A stretch of 64,000 nucleotides of DNA from an uncultured Collinsella sp. Its GTDB lineage: Bacteria; Actinomycetota; Coriobacteriia; Coriobacteriales; Coriobacteriaceae. The notes beneath the pieces are model-generated. The model did not search any database, was not told the origin of the DNA, and saw only the letters and a program-made list of their open reading frames with translations. This document shows, piece by piece, positions 42,901-54,000 of the stretch. The stretch is from NCBI GenBank assembly GCA_900542825.1, contig UQOY01000010.1:1-64000 (forward strand), written 5' to 3'. How positions within the stretch are numbered: position 1 is the first letter of the stretch; every line of letters begins with the position of its first letter. A program made the translations under genes and the position numbers.

Positions 42901-45900
42901 AATGCCGCGAATCTGCACGTTCTCGAAATCAAACTCTTGCTCACGGCTCGACGTTATATCGCCGCACGGGACCCAGTTGGCACCATCGACGGTGTACTCG
43001 AGCGCACCGGCAGAAAGGTTGTCGTTACCCTGGATATAGCGCACGTGGCCCACGGTCTTGGGAGCGGAGTAGGTGACGGTGATGGTGTCGCCGCTCTTGA
43101 TGTTTCCGCCGCCGGAGTTGTGCTTGACCCAAGCATACGAGCCCTCGTCACCGTCGACAACACGGGAAAGCGCGTAGGACTGGTACACATCCAGGCCCGT
43201 GCTCGTAACCGTAGCGGTCGGCTCGGGCTCGGTGGAAGCACCCTTGGTAGCAGAAAGCTCAAAGACCTTCCACCAAGACTTAGTGGCGACGGTGTTCCTG
43301 ACACGGATAGCCTTGGCCTTGACGGCGCTGGGCAGTGTGATGGTCTGGGTGGCCGTGCCGTCGATATCGCCGGCCTTGATCCACGTGCCCGCCTCGTTTT
43401 GGTACTCGAGCACGCCGGCGTTGATACCATCACCAGAAGTGGGCTCGTTGCCGTTGCGTGCCGCCTGCACGAAGGTGAACGTATCGACCTCGGAGGTCTT
43501 GGTAAACGTAAGGGTCACCGTGGCGTTAGGCTGCGTGGTATCGCGGATATCGTACTCGGGGTCGCCGGCATTAGCCTTCTTGTACTGCAGGTGCGCATAG
43601 GTCGAGACGTTGCCGTCGTTGATGTTGGAGAGCGACTGTGCGGCCAAAACCTGGCCATCGATGGTCACCGCGCCTGCGACGGGCTGACCCTCGGGAGTCT
43701 GCTCTTCTTTGTTGACCTGGATCTCGTAGATGGTCGGCCAAGCATCGCGGCTGTTATCCTGCGTGGCGATGAGGCGAACACCATAGACGCCCTTGACGTC
43801 CAGGCCGGTAACGGTGACGGTCGTGCCAGTCAGATCGCCCTGCCCCTCAACGTCATTCCAGTTCTTGCCATCATAGGTCTGGAGCTTGGCATGCTGCATA
43901 TAGTCAGCGCCATTGCCCTGGATAAAGGTCACGTTGGTCAGATCGAACGGCTTGTTCTTGATCATGCCAAAGTACGTACCCGCCGTGAGCTTGTTGGGGG
44001 TCTTGTAGATAACGCCCGTGTTGGCTTTACCGTCAAAGACGTTCTCGACCTTGCCCTCGGGAGTGTCGGTACGGCTAGTCACAAACTGCGTGGTATCGGC
44101 ATTGGGGTCGGCAGCAAGCGTAGCGCGCTGACCCAGGTAGTTGTTGAGGGCATTAAGCATCGGCATGATGTAGGCCTTGCCCACCGATGCATACTCGGTA
44201 TGGTCCACATAGTGGAAGCCGTGCTTGTGAGAGGCAGCGAGCGCCTCGGAACCCTCGGAATACTTAGAAAGCATCTGAGAGCTGTCGCCCGAGAGGTCGG
44301 CCTTGAGTGCCTGAAGCTCGGCAATGGCGGCACGCGTCACGTCATCCCAAGCATCGATCCAATACACGATCTGGTCGAGCATGGCCTTGTTGCCGGCATT
44401 GGAACGATAGGTCTTGGAGGACTTCTGCAGACCACGGAAAAGCTCAATCATCTGGTCGCAATCCTCGGCGGTTACGATACCAGAGGTAACCTTGCTCTGG
44501 AAAGCCTGGAGCTCGGTCTTGATATTGGCGGACTCACGGCTCTCGAAGACCACGCCACCACCGGTATAGCGCTTCATGTGGCGGCTTAGCTCGCGCAGCG
44601 CGTTGGAGCCCTTCGTGGCGATGGGAGAATTGTGGTCGACGTAGGAGAACGAATCTTCCCAAGCCTGATCGGCGTGCTCCTGGCTCTTCCACAGATTCCA
44701 AGAGAAATCGGCGTTCATGAAGATAGCGGCCTTGGAAGGCTCGGACTGCTGCATGGGGTTGAGCACGACGCCCTGAACCTTGCCGGGCTGGACATCGGTG
44801 CCCAGGGCGTTCTCATAGCCGCCCATGGACAGGGTGTCCTTGCTGTTGTCGGTGCACGGCCAGTTGATCCACATAAAGGGAGCAACGCCAGAATTGTTGG
44901 TGAAGGACGACGTGAAGTTATTGTCGACCTTGCCCCACACGCGGCCACCGGTGTTGATGACCTGGACGCTCTTGGGGAGGTTGGCATACCAAGACTCGCC
45001 CCAGCCCATATAGTTCACAGGGCAGAAGATAAGCGTGTCTTTGAGGCCAGGGTACTTAAGCGATCCGTCGGCGTTCTTCTCGGTCTGCTTCTCGTGCAGC
45101 CAATCGGTCATGTCATTGCAAAGCCTGGTGTACAGAGCGCTGCCCTGGTTGCCGGCGTCATCTGCCAGGATGGAAATCTGCCTAACGCCATGGTCCATGA
45201 CCTGGGTGAATTTTTCCTTGAGAACAGCCACGGACTCGTCGTAGTTAGAGTTCGTAATGGGGTTGTGCATAAACGGATGAAGCGCGAACACAAAGCGGCA
45301 CTTGGAGGTGTTGCCGGCCTCTGCAAGCGGTTCGATCTTCTCGGTCAGCTCTTCCTCGGTGTAGAGCTCACGCCACTTGGCATTGTGCTTGGGGTCATCC
45401 TTGGGGGCGTAGACATATGCGTTGAGCTTGTAGTAGCCACCCCACTGCATCAGGTTCACGCGATCCTCGGTGCTCCAAGGATTACCATAGTAGCCCTCGA
45501 TAAAGCCGCGCGTCACCACGTCCGCATAGTCGGACATGGTAAAGGTGCGCAGCTTGGCATCGGAAGTCTGCTGCAGAATCTGATAAAGCGTGGTCAGTCC
45601 ATAGTAGGCGGCATCGGTGGTCTTGCCCAAAACGATAACGCGGTCGGGCTCGTTGCCGTCAGACGGAAGCGAAGCCAAGGCATAGGAATCGTTGTGGTCG
45701 AACAGGCCGTCCGTATAGGACAGCTTGCCATCTTGCACCAGCTGGTCAACATAGGTGTCAACCGCGCCGCCGGAGCCCTTGACGCCCACAAGAACCGTCG
45801 TCACGGTGCTCTTGGAAGGAATGGCGTCAACGCTCTTTGCTTTGATGCCCTTCAGCGCCAAAGCTTCATCAAGGCGGTTGATGGTATCGGCATCGATGCC

Positions 45901-46095
45901 GGACTCTGTAAGCACGCTTGCCTTGTTGCGCAGCGTCTGCGCACCGTTGCCGTACACCATGCTGTGCGGCGTGGGGTACAGCTTATATTCGGCCGCCGTA
46001 TCATCGGCATAGGCCGAAAACGGAGCCAGGCCGCCCAAGCAGGCAAGCATAACCGCTATGACAGCGAGCAGCTTGGCTATCATCCGTTTCTTCAT
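39973..46095 (-). CDS. Wall-anchored GH84 beta-N-acetylglucosaminidase (hyaluronidase-like)
   Basis: This 2,040-residue secreted enzyme removes beta-linked GlcNAc from host glycans. A signal peptide (1-30, ending FSAYADD) precedes an alpha/beta N-domain and the GH84 barrel (about 190-500). The catalytic Asp pair is 312-313 in ISILADDAG, and FIEGYYGNPW is near 198. A helical region follows, then four or five F5/8 type C (CBM32-like) lectin modules between about 690 and 1500. Several FIVAR-type three-helix repeats, rich in Ala and Lys, run to about 1990. The C-terminus has LPGTGD, a hydrophobic stretch and RKRRR: a sortase signal. The gene starts 28 bp after the GH20 stop codon with GAAAGG upstream, so the two are co-transcribed. 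Confidence 0.93.
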   Translation of the reverse strand: MKKRMIAKLLAVIAVMLACLGGLAPFSAYADDTAAEYKLYPTPHSMVYGNGAQTLRNKASVLTESGIDADTINRLDEALALKGIKAKSVDAIPSKSTVTTVLVGVKGSGGAVDTYVDQLVQDGKLSYTDGLFDHNDSYALASLPSDGNEPDRVIVLGKTTDAAYYGLTTLYQILQQTSDAKLRTFTMSDYADVVTRGFIEGYYGNPWSTEDRVNLMQWGGYYKLNAYVYAPKDDPKHNAKWRELYTEEELTEKIEPLAEAGNTSKCRFVFALHPFMHNPITNSNYDESVAVLKEKFTQVMDHGVRQISILADDAGNQGSALYTRLCNDMTDWLHEKQTEKNADGSLKYPGLKDTLIFCPVNYMGWGESWYANLPKSVQVINTGGRVWGKVDNNFTSSFTNNSGVAPFMWINWPCTDNSKDTLSMGGYENALGTDVQPGKVQGVVLNPMQQSEPSKAAIFMNADFSWNLWKSQEHADQAWEDSFSYVDHNSPIATKGSNALRELSRHMKRYTGGGVVFESRESANIKTELQAFQSKVTSGIVTAEDCDQMIELFRGLQKSSKTYRSNAGNKAMLDQIVYWIDAWDDVTRAAIAELQALKADLSGDSSQMLSKYSEGSEALAASHKHGFHYVDHTEYASVGKAYIMPMLNALNNYLGQRATLAADPNADTTQFVTSRTDTPEGKVENVFDGKANTGVIYKTPNKLTAGTYFGMIKNKPFDLTNVTFIQGNGADYMQHAKLQTYDGKNWNDVEGQGDLTGTTVTVTGLDVKGVYGVRLIATQDNSRDAWPTIYEIQVNKEEQTPEGQPVAGAVTIDGQVLAAQSLSNINDGNVSTYAHLQYKKANAGDPEYDIRDTTQPNATVTLTFTKTSEVDTFTFVQAARNGNEPTSGDGINAGVLEYQNEAGTWIKAGDIDGTATQTITLPSAVKAKAIRVRNTVATKSWWKVFELSATKGASTEPEPTATVTSTGLDVYQSYALSRVVDGDEGSYAWVKHNSGGGNIKSGDTITVTYSAPKTVGHVRYIQGNDNLSAGALEYTVDGANWVPCGDITSSREQEFDFENVQIRGIRVRATEDTAKWWQVYEIATSKGKEASTGTIRSDISGVSLKATGEDGNVRLSDGTVSFGSNNYLAVDLGAVRNDVTINTDGMTLPAGAKVVYSQNALEWIDYASAKKPVQARFVGVKASAACDVAFVNFSASYKTVKAPSYVKGDLGNFDASKIFDGDLSTTFKNTQGATEGSTIVFDLGQERKINSIAYYVPETTYDFIRKGVIEVADSPDAADDQWTEVLKINSDAATIENTFNSDTAKNAAWLTHDTKNPGNMCTANPKTDVTATNENDPNGTEKLNVTGRYMRIRFTATYTQRWIEIGEIRINGGEYVSTYGDADFDSSSTEVEGKTPANLADGDTKTAWRPQDNNGTLVYHVSEPIAEGGKVFSGVRVVSAGTPSNAKVTATVYTDAAYSKTEDIDLGTLSQPVSEFCFGTLTRAAGSTFSAVKDIKVTWDGTAPEIAEFFLIDDANPADTTALQAAVDELDGKDVSGWTKSTADAFNKALATAKETLANTKATQTTVDSVTAALRSANAAGVEKYTGEALPEKISNDDGQYTVASYQAYADAYVEAEQAFANPDELAKSEGEALLAALKAKKDALVFDQSAQQRAEVALADAKLVYGEADAAADKYTTDSAAAYRDAMSALEGLIADAKVTPKQLKAAQAALEDAEGKLVDASELIAARAEFKKTNGKLYTDESYNAYKAAFDDSAAALKNGTAEQVAAAAAKLNDAKTGLALREAVDLNKVIAEAEKLDKADYTEASWAPFAAAIDAAKAPHDSANDADLAQAINDAKAALVNVKALKADIASAKNARAEDYTDDSMAQLNAAVADAEEVLKNGSVDDVAAARAKIADALKALVNVSALKDAIVKAENMDTSNGTDEQKAQLADAIAAAKGLLERGSADEVSAALESLNVAMANFGGSGTDKPGQPEKPGTTGGSQQGGSDHNKKPGKPSKGSGLPGTGDASILAAALAGGSGVTALAAARVIDRKRRR

Positions 46096-46123
46096 CTCTT
46101 AAACCCTTTCTTGAGGCAGGTCT

Positions 46124-49100
46124 TCATCCGACTTCGTGCCATTGACGCCGGTTCTTGACATACGGCACGACACCGGCACCGACAACAAGCAGACCCACGA
46201 CACCCGCGACCGCGATGTACATTGCCTGATCATCACCGGTCTTAACCAGGGTGCCAGGCTTCTTATCGCCCTTGTTACCCGTAGTCGAATCGCCCTTGTT
46301 AGACCCAGCGGTACCGGAGCCGCCATTGCCGCCATCAGAGGTGCCCGGCTTGTCGGGATTCGGCTTATCCGGATTGGGCTTATCCGGATTCGGCTTGTCG
46401 GGGTCGGGAGTAACGGGATCCGGGGTGCCAGGGCGCAGGCCCAGCATCGCGGAACGGAGTTTGCCCTTGGCTCCGTTCACAGCCTCAAACGAGGGGTTCT
46501 CGTCTGCGGCAACATCCTTGGCATCCTTAAGGGCGACCTGGAGCTTCTTCCAAGTCTCCGTAGTGTACGAATCCTTGTCGAGGCCCTCGGCCTGCTCGAT
46601 CAGAGCGGCAAGACCATCGAGGTCAACCGTCTCGTCGATGACGCGAACGCGGATTTCACCAGCGGTTGCAAACTTGTTCCTATTTGCGGCGCTATCGCCA
46701 TCGGTCTCGTCGAAGTAGAGCTTGACGTCGGTTGCACCGGCAACAGGCTCGTCGAAGGTAATGTTCTTGGCGCCCACACTGGACTCGAGCGTACCCTCGG
46801 CAACCTTCGTATAGGTGCTACCACCGTCGGTGCTTACCTCGACATGGTACTTGGTCAAACGACCATTGGAGCTACCGGTACGCGGCACGTACACCATACC
46901 GCTCACCTTGGCGGGAGCAGCAAGCTTAACGTTGAACCAGTGAGGCATGTCATTGTCGGCGGGAGCGCTCCATTGGCTGTGCCAGAAGCTGGACTCGTCG
47001 CCGTCGACGGCAGCCGCAGCAGGACCGTTGGGAGCGGTCTCGCCGGTCTTCTCCTCGGAGCAGGCTGTAGCGGTCACGCTCTGAGCGAAGTTGTTGTCTG
47101 CAGACTTAAGCTCGAGGCCCTCAATTGCCTCGATGAGCGTCTTCGTGTAGGCATCAACCGTATCCTGCATGCTCACCGGCAGATCGCGCTGGATGCTATC
47201 GCGCGCAGACGTGAGTGCCGCAACGGACTCGTCGGTATAGACAGACAGATCGGAAGGAATTGCGGCGAGCAAAGCGTCGAGCTTGCTGTAATCGGCAGGC
47301 TTGTACTTGGCGTTGGCAACGCGGTCGTTGATCTGCTGCGCGAGATTGGCGATCTCGGCGGCATCGGGGTTGACTTGGTTGATAAGGTCGCGAGCCTGCT
47401 CGACGAGCATCTCGAGCTCGGCGTCGTCGGCGCCGGCAGCCAGCACGGAGCGTGCCTTGAGCTCGGCGTTGTCGAGCGCCATGGTGGTCGCAAACGTAGT
47501 GCTGCGCGTCAAGCGAACGTCGTCGACGTAGCCCGTAAAGGCAGCAGTCTCGCTACCGATACGCTGGACAGGAAGCATGCACGTAGCCTTGAGCTTGGTG
47601 CCGCCGTCCTGACCGATGGTCTCCTTGAGCTCGCCATTCACATAGAGCGAAACCTTGCCCATGCCCTCGTTCTTAAACTCAAGCTCGACCCACTCGTTCA
47701 TGGGCAGCGTGTAGTTAAACGAGTAGTCACGGTTTTCACGGGTAATACCGACCTTGCCGGTCTTTGCCTGAACGGCCTTGATGGAGCCATAGGGGCTCTC
47801 GAACAGGATCTGATCCTTGTCGCTCGTGGCGTCGGTACGCTTGACCTTCACGCGCAGATCGTTACCAAGACCAGCGGTCTCAAGATCGGAATCCAGCGCG
47901 ACATAGCTCTTGCCGCCCTTGAGCTCGAGCGCCTTCTTAAAGTCGACGTCGACGACCTCGGCGTTCTTGGCAGACTTCAGGTTGAGATTGTTGCCGTTGC
48001 CCGAAGCGTCCTTGGCATCGTCCATGCCAAGCTGCATGACGGTACCCTCGGCGTTGGCCGTGGTCTTGTAACCAAAGTTGGTGTTGGGGGAATCGCCGAG
48101 CTTCTTGGCCGTAGCCTTGGCGCCGGAAACGTCGGCAGAGCCCTTGCCCCAGGTAGCAGCGGCGTACAGACCCGCGGAGTTGGTGATGCGATCGTAGACA
48201 TCGTACTCGGAGATGCCATTTTCCTTCTTGCCGCACATGTCGTTCCAGACGGCAAAGGCACCACCGATCATCTGCTCGTCGCCAGCAGGAATCGTAACGT
48301 TGTTGTAGTTATTGATCGCAGAGTTATAGATGGTGTTGTCGTTGAGGTAATCGAAGTAATAACCGGCGTTGGGAACGATGTAGTACCTGCTGTCGATGCA
48401 GTTGATCAGGTCAAAGCCGAGCTTGTACATCTCGTCCATCTTGGCCCAGTCCTTGCTCCAGAGGTTCATCTGGCGGTGCTGACCGGCAGCACCCTTACCC
48501 TGAACGTCAACGGAACCCTTGATCCAGCTGAGGCTGCCCCACACGCGAGCGGTGCGGCCCGAATCCTCCATGTGCTTAAAGAGGTCGTTGACGAAGTTGC
48601 GATACGCGTTGCCGTCGGCCTCGTACTCGTCAGCACCAATATCAACCATGGTCTGGTTGTCGAAGACGGGATTGGAACCGGTAAGGTACTCATCCCAGAT
48701 GGAAAGCGCAAAGGCCAGGGACTCATCGTACTTTCCGGCCAGATTAAGGTGGTCGTTGCCGCGATGCGTCATGGACTTAGGCGTACGCAGGTCGGGACGC
48801 ACGTTGGTGAGTGCCAGGGAATGTGCCGGCATGTCGAACTCGGGGACGATGTTGACACCGAGATCACGCGAGTGTTTGATGAACTCGCGGAAATCGTCCT
48901 TGGAGTACCACACGTCGGTGCTCGTCAGATCGGCCTTGTTCTTACCGTTGTTGCCGCCCTTCTTGATGTCGGACTCCAGACGGAATCCGTTGTAAGCAGT
49001 GTTAACGGTGTCGTCAGAATACTCCTCGACCCAAATGTAGTTGTCGGAAAGGTGGACCTGGAAGTCGTTAAGCTTGAACCAGGAGAGCTGCTTGCTCATC

Positions 49101-50920
49101 TGCTTGAGCCAGTCGAGCGAGAAGGTCTTACGACCCACATCGAGGATCAGGCCACGCACCTTATACAGCGGATAATCGCGGGTGGTGCCCTGCGGGATAG
49201 AACCATTACCGGTCTTAAGGGCCTGCAGGATTGTACGGGTAGACCAGTAGGCACCGGTCTTGGTCTCGGCCTTAACGCTCACGGAGTCACCAATCTCCAT
49301 GAGATAGCCCTCGTCCTGAAGACCAAGAGACTTGTCAGTGGTCTTGGACAGGAAGATATCGCCTGCGTTGGCGGCGCCGCCCTTTACGACGGCAAGCTCG
49401 GAGCCAAACAGGTCCTTGTAATCGGCGGCCAGTTCGTCGGCAGCCGTCTTGAACTCATCGTTGTCGTAAACAACGCGCGTCTGCGCAGTAGGAGCAAAGG
49501 AACCGGAGCGGCCCTTCCACTCACGAAGCTGCGGCAGAACCTCGGGAGCGACGTTGTCGCCCGCCTCGACCTGGAACTTACCAGGAACGGTAACGGGAAT
49601 CTCCTTGAACGCATAGGTGTTCTTGTCGCTCTTCTTGGTCACCTTAAAAGAGGCCTTGACCTGCGTATCGACGATCGGTTGATAGATGGGGATGGTTCCA
49701 TCCTCGGCCTGAGCGCCAATGACCTGCTCATAGTCGGTACCGTTATAGGTGACGTCGTACTCGTCGGAGGTCGGCAGGGTGACCTTGAGCTGCGTATCGC
49801 CCTGCTTGGGAGCCTCGATCTTGATGGCATCAGCCAGGCCGTTCATGTCCATCTTGGGCGTGCCGCCATAGACCTCGAGCTCAAAGATGGAAACGTTGCC
49901 CCATGCGACACCGCCATCGGGGTCGTCATAGGTGTTGTGATCGATATACAGACGGACAAAGCGGGCCTGATGCACCTGGTCAAGGGTAATCAGGTCGGTC
50001 TTGCTTGCAGGATGACCGTCGTTGGTGTAAACGGTCTGCCAGTCAGAGCTATCGGCAGCCGGAGCGGTCGCGCCATTGGCAATCTGAATCTTGTAGCCCT
50101 TGGCCTTGCGCAGCTCCCAGAATACACGGACGCACTTGACGTCGCGCTGCTGGCCCAGATCGACATAAATCCAGTGAGGACCGCCGTCCTGGGAGGCAGT
50201 AGCGTCAACCGCACTCGCCCAGCGGGAGCTCGAAGAAGACGTATCGCCATCAACGGCCTTGGCGGCGTTGAGGGTGCCTGCCTCTTGGCTATCGGCAACA
50301 GCGTTCTTGCCGCGAGCAACATTCTGCTGCGGATCCTGGGTAGAGGGAGCAGCGGTCTCATCGCCGTAGAGCTCGAACTCGTTAACCGCGATGGTGGGCC
50401 ACTCGGGAACAGCACCGTTGGGATCAACGCTCGTAAAGCCCGTAACGTACAGGCGGAAGAAGCGTCCCGTCACGGGGGCGTTAAACGTAATGGCGTCGGT
50501 AAGCGATGCCGGGCGATTGGTAGACGTGTGGACGTCTTTCCAGTCGGCGCTATTGGCGGCGGGGGCAGTATTGCCCGTCGCACACTGTAGCTTGTAGCCA
50601 GTTGCCTTGTAGGACTCCCACTTGATTGTCGCCCTCTTTACAGTCTTAGAAGACCCGAGGTCGACATAAATCCAATGGGCGCCACCGGCGTTATCCTTGG
50701 CACTGCCCCAACGCGTGGAGTCGCTGCCGTCGACGGCCAGGGCCGCACGAACCGAATCCGCCTCCTCGCTATCCGCTATGGCGGTTTTATTGAGGGCGAG
50801 ATTTGCCTCAGCCGCCACAGCAGGGCGAGCATAGAGCAGCGAAGACGCAAACACGATTGCAAACACGCAGGCAATCGTGGCGGTTACACGCCAAAGCAGT
50901 TTGGTCTTATGTATCGTCAT
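46124..50920 (-). CDS. Wall-anchored GH20 beta-N-acetylhexosaminidase
   Basis: This 1,598-residue secreted enzyme cleaves terminal beta-GlcNAc or GalNAc. A signal peptide (about 1-35, ending AVAAEA) is followed by two F5/8 type C modules (about 40-190 and 205-350), an Ig-like linker, and the GH20 N-domain (about 470-600). The catalytic barrel (about 605-950) has the Asp-Glu pair 764-765 in DIGADEYEADG and HLSDNYIW. A LamG-like lectin (about 985-1165), a FIVAR-like helical part, and another F5/8 C module (about 1300-1440) come next. Repeated Pro-Asn-Pro-Asp-Lys spacers lead to a sorting signal with LVKTGDD rather than LPxTG. The ATG at 50920 is favoured over a GTG at 50926 by spacing from AAGGGA. 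Confidence 0.93.
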   Translation of the reverse strand: MTIHKTKLLWRVTATIACVFAIVFASSLLYARPAVAAEANLALNKTAIADSEEADSVRAALAVDGSDSTRWGSAKDNAGGAHWIYVDLGSSKTVKRATIKWESYKATGYKLQCATGNTAPAANSADWKDVHTSTNRPASLTDAITFNAPVTGRFFRLYVTGFTSVDPNGAVPEWPTIAVNEFELYGDETAAPSTQDPQQNVARGKNAVADSQEAGTLNAAKAVDGDTSSSSSRWASAVDATASQDGGPHWIYVDLGQQRDVKCVRVFWELRKAKGYKIQIANGATAPAADSSDWQTVYTNDGHPASKTDLITLDQVHQARFVRLYIDHNTYDDPDGGVAWGNVSIFELEVYGGTPKMDMNGLADAIKIEAPKQGDTQLKVTLPTSDEYDVTYNGTDYEQVIGAQAEDGTIPIYQPIVDTQVKASFKVTKKSDKNTYAFKEIPVTVPGKFQVEAGDNVAPEVLPQLREWKGRSGSFAPTAQTRVVYDNDEFKTAADELAADYKDLFGSELAVVKGGAANAGDIFLSKTTDKSLGLQDEGYLMEIGDSVSVKAETKTGAYWSTRTILQALKTGNGSIPQGTTRDYPLYKVRGLILDVGRKTFSLDWLKQMSKQLSWFKLNDFQVHLSDNYIWVEEYSDDTVNTAYNGFRLESDIKKGGNNGKNKADLTSTDVWYSKDDFREFIKHSRDLGVNIVPEFDMPAHSLALTNVRPDLRTPKSMTHRGNDHLNLAGKYDESLAFALSIWDEYLTGSNPVFDNQTMVDIGADEYEADGNAYRNFVNDLFKHMEDSGRTARVWGSLSWIKGSVDVQGKGAAGQHRQMNLWSKDWAKMDEMYKLGFDLINCIDSRYYIVPNAGYYFDYLNDNTIYNSAINNYNNVTIPAGDEQMIGGAFAVWNDMCGKKENGISEYDVYDRITNSAGLYAAATWGKGSADVSGAKATAKKLGDSPNTNFGYKTTANAEGTVMQLGMDDAKDASGNGNNLNLKSAKNAEVVDVDFKKALELKGGKSYVALDSDLETAGLGNDLRVKVKRTDATSDKDQILFESPYGSIKAVQAKTGKVGITRENRDYSFNYTLPMNEWVELEFKNEGMGKVSLYVNGELKETIGQDGGTKLKATCMLPVQRIGSETAAFTGYVDDVRLTRSTTFATTMALDNAELKARSVLAAGADDAELEMLVEQARDLINQVNPDAAEIANLAQQINDRVANAKYKPADYSKLDALLAAIPSDLSVYTDESVAALTSARDSIQRDLPVSMQDTVDAYTKTLIEAIEGLELKSADNNFAQSVTATACSEEKTGETAPNGPAAAAVDGDESSFWHSQWSAPADNDMPHWFNVKLAAPAKVSGMVYVPRTGSSNGRLTKYHVEVSTDGGSTYTKVAEGTLESSVGAKNITFDEPVAGATDVKLYFDETDGDSAANRNKFATAGEIRVRVIDETVDLDGLAALIEQAEGLDKDSYTTETWKKLQVALKDAKDVAADENPSFEAVNGAKGKLRSAMLGLRPGTPDPVTPDPDKPNPDKPNPDKPNPDKPGTSDGGNGGSGTAGSNKGDSTTGNKGDKKPGTLVKTGDDQAMYIAVAGVVGLLVVGAGVVPYVKNRRQWHEVG

Positions 50921-50981
50921 ACTCACGTTCCCTTCCTGTCTTTATGTCTTACAAAATAGATGAAGTGCCCTGACGCACGAT

Positions 50982-51010
50982 GACGCGCCCCTCCTTATAA
51001 GGGGCGCGTC
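50982..51010 (-). terminator. Strong hairpin between the GH2 and GH20 genes
   Basis: GACGCGCCCC / GGGGCGCGTC, a perfect 10-bp stem with a 9-base loop, is nested in a weaker outer GCCCTGA / TCAGGGC pair (about 50967-51019). There is no tight T-run, so it may only reduce read-through or stabilise the GH2 mRNA 3' end. Confidence 0.55.
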
Positions 51011-51022
51011 TATCAGGGCGCG

Positions 51023-54000
51023 CTAGTTCTGACGACGCTTGCGGGCAACGATGCCCCAAGCGATAGCCGTCACGCCAGCAAAGCCAGCCATCGCAACTGC
51101 GATCAGCGTGGAGTCGCCCGTGCCGGGCATGACTCCATTGCCCTTGCCAGGCTTGCCAGAGGCGCCGGGCTTGGTAGATGCATCGGGCTTGTTTCCGGTA
51201 TTACCGGTGTTGCCCTGGTTGCCGTTGCCACCCAGGTTACCGCCACCGGGCTGCTCCGGCTTAGGCTGATCGGGGTTGGGCTGCTCCGGCTTGGGCTTGT
51301 CCGGATCGGTCGGAGCCTTCTTGCTTACGGTAACGACGTAGCTGTTGGACTTGCCACCATAGGTAACGGTCACCTCAAGGTTGCCATTCTCCGTCAGCTC
51401 CGTGTCCAGACTCGGATTGAATGTAAAGTCGTTCTTGGTCGACTCGCTGTACTCAACCTGGTCCGTGGTGCCATTGCTGTAGGACAGCGTCAGAACCAGG
51501 CCGGTCGGGTCGAGCTTGTCGCCCTCGGCGTATGCGCGCTTGGCGGCATCGGCGTTCACCGCAATGCCCTCGAGCGTCGGCTTGGTCTCGGTAACGTTTA
51601 CGACCTTATCGACAGAACCCGTGTAGTCCTCGATGCCGGTCACGGTAACGGTGACCTGACGGCCGTTCTCGCTCACGTCGCCCATCTCAAAGCCAAGCTT
51701 GTAGTCCAGGCCATAGGTGAGCTTCTCGCCGTCGACCGTAACCTCGACCGTCTTGGCGATTTGAGCCTTAATGTCCTCTTCGTCGTTGATGTTCGCGACC
51801 TCAAGAGCATCGGTAGCAGCAACCTGCTCGGTCTTGATCTCGACAGCCGGGCTCGTCTTGCGCAGGCGGATCTCGGCGGCACTCATGTGCTCATTGTCGC
51901 CGCTGGCAGCCTGGGTGCCGTTGGCCTTAAAGCGGAAGTACTTAGCCGTAACGGGGTGATCGAACTGAGCAACACGCCAGCCCATCTCAAAGCCCTCGTC
52001 CTTGTAGCCCTTCCAGCGACCAGTGGAGATGGGCTTCCACTCGTCAGACTCGTTCTCGCGATACTGAATCTCGTAATCGGTAACGATGCCGTTGTAGCCG
52101 CCGTCGCCACCGGAGTTACGCGGCAGGTAGCGCAGCGCCTCGACGCTCGTGGCCTCCTTGAGCTCCATGGAGACCCACAGATCTTCGGCCCTGGGCTTAA
52201 AGCCGTTCCTCCAGTTGGTATGGAAGTACGTGGCGTTGTTCTTGTCGAACGCAAACGAAACAGGACCCTCGTTGCCAGAAGCGGGGTTCAATTCGCTGCC
52301 GGCAGCCGTGTTCTTAACGTCATCGTTGGGAACGTCGCGCTCGTCGTTGTCGTCGGGCAAAACACTCGAGCTGCTGTCCGCCGCCAGGTTAATGACGAAG
52401 GTCTTGCGCGTGGCGTGGTCTTCGGACTCAAGGATGATGTTGATCTTGTTGTCGTGAGCCGGCAGCACGGTAACGGCGGTGTTCTTGGCCGGGACGGCAT
52501 CAACCGTCGCAAAGAGGGCGGCAGTGGAGTAGCTACCCTTCTCGAGGTTGCTGGCGCTGAGCTTCTTGCCATTGACCGTCAGGCTATCGAGCGTAGCCTC
52601 GGTATTGGTGTCGAAGCTGCCCTTGGCCTCAAACAGCTGAATCTCGGTGATGCAGGTGCAGGGCTTGGCGTTGGGGAGCGTCACGTTCTTGTTGGTGAAG
52701 GTGAACCTCACAAACGTAGCAAGCGTGGGCTCGAATTCATACGTGTAGGGCTTAACGCGATTGCTGGCCGAGCCGATGGTCTCGGTCGTAGTGACCTCGC
52801 GCCAAGTGTTGCCGTCCTCGGAAACCTCAACCTTGGTGGTGCCGGCATCGGGATAGCTCGCAGACCAAGAATCCTCAACGAAGTACACCACGGCGCGGCC
52901 CAGGCGCTGCTGGGTGTTGTAGTTGAAGGTCACGCTCGACTTGGTGTTGCCCTCCTGTGCATAAGCATAGTTGGACCAGCACGTGGTATTTGCGCTGCCA
53001 TCGCCTGCACCAGGGGTGAAGGCGGTAACACCGTCGTTGATTGCATTCAAGGAGTCGGACTGCTTGTTCTCGGGAACGTCCTGCGTAACGCTCATAAGTG
53101 CGCCGCAGTTAGCGACGTTGTCACCGATGGTGACCTTCTCGTTCTGAACGCGAATCGTAGCGGTAACAGCCAGATCCTTACCAAAGACATTGGCGGTGCC
53201 CTTGACGGTCACAGTGCCGGCCTTGTTGTAAGCATCCTCAGCTGGGGTATCCCACGTAACGGGGAAGCTCGCGTTAAGGACGGTGCCGTCGGCCATAGCG
53301 GCAGGACGCGCATCGGGAAGCGATGCGGCGGTACCAACCGGGGTGGTGGCCGAATAGTTCAGAAGCGCCGCGACCTCATCAAGCACGGTTACGGTGCAAG
53401 AGACCTTGGCACCCTCGACCTCGCCGGAAACCTGGAAGGTGCCAGGCTTGGAGAGAGCGTCCTTGTTGATGTTGTCCCATGCAACATCCTTCTTCTCGGA
53501 CGTGCCGTCAGAGTAGTTGACGTCAACCTGCTTGGGCAGGGAAAGCTCACTGCCCGTTTTCACATAGTAGAAACGGGAGTAGAGCAGGCTCGAAATCGAC
53601 TTGGGAGCAGCAGGATCGCTGGAACCCGTAGAGGAGATCGTCACCGTCTTGGAATCGAGACCGTCGGCGGTCACGGTAACGGTGATGTCGCCGCCCTTGC
53701 CGTTGGAGCGCACAATGCCCACCAGCTGACCGGCCCAGGCGTTGCGGTTGTTGTCGCGGTAGGACTGATGGTCGGGGGAACTACCGTTGTCGATACCGGC
53801 GAGCTCGCCTGCGCCGCTCACCTTAAACTTCACGTTGTTCTTGGCGTCGGGAACGATGTTGCCGTTCTGGTCCTTGACGCTCACGGTGACATAAGCCAGG
53901 TCGCCCTTGCCAGAAAGATCGGCACGATCGACCGAAGCGTCGAGCTTGGCGGCAGCACCGGTGGTCGTCACGCTCTGACGGCCATCCCAGTTCTCGGTCG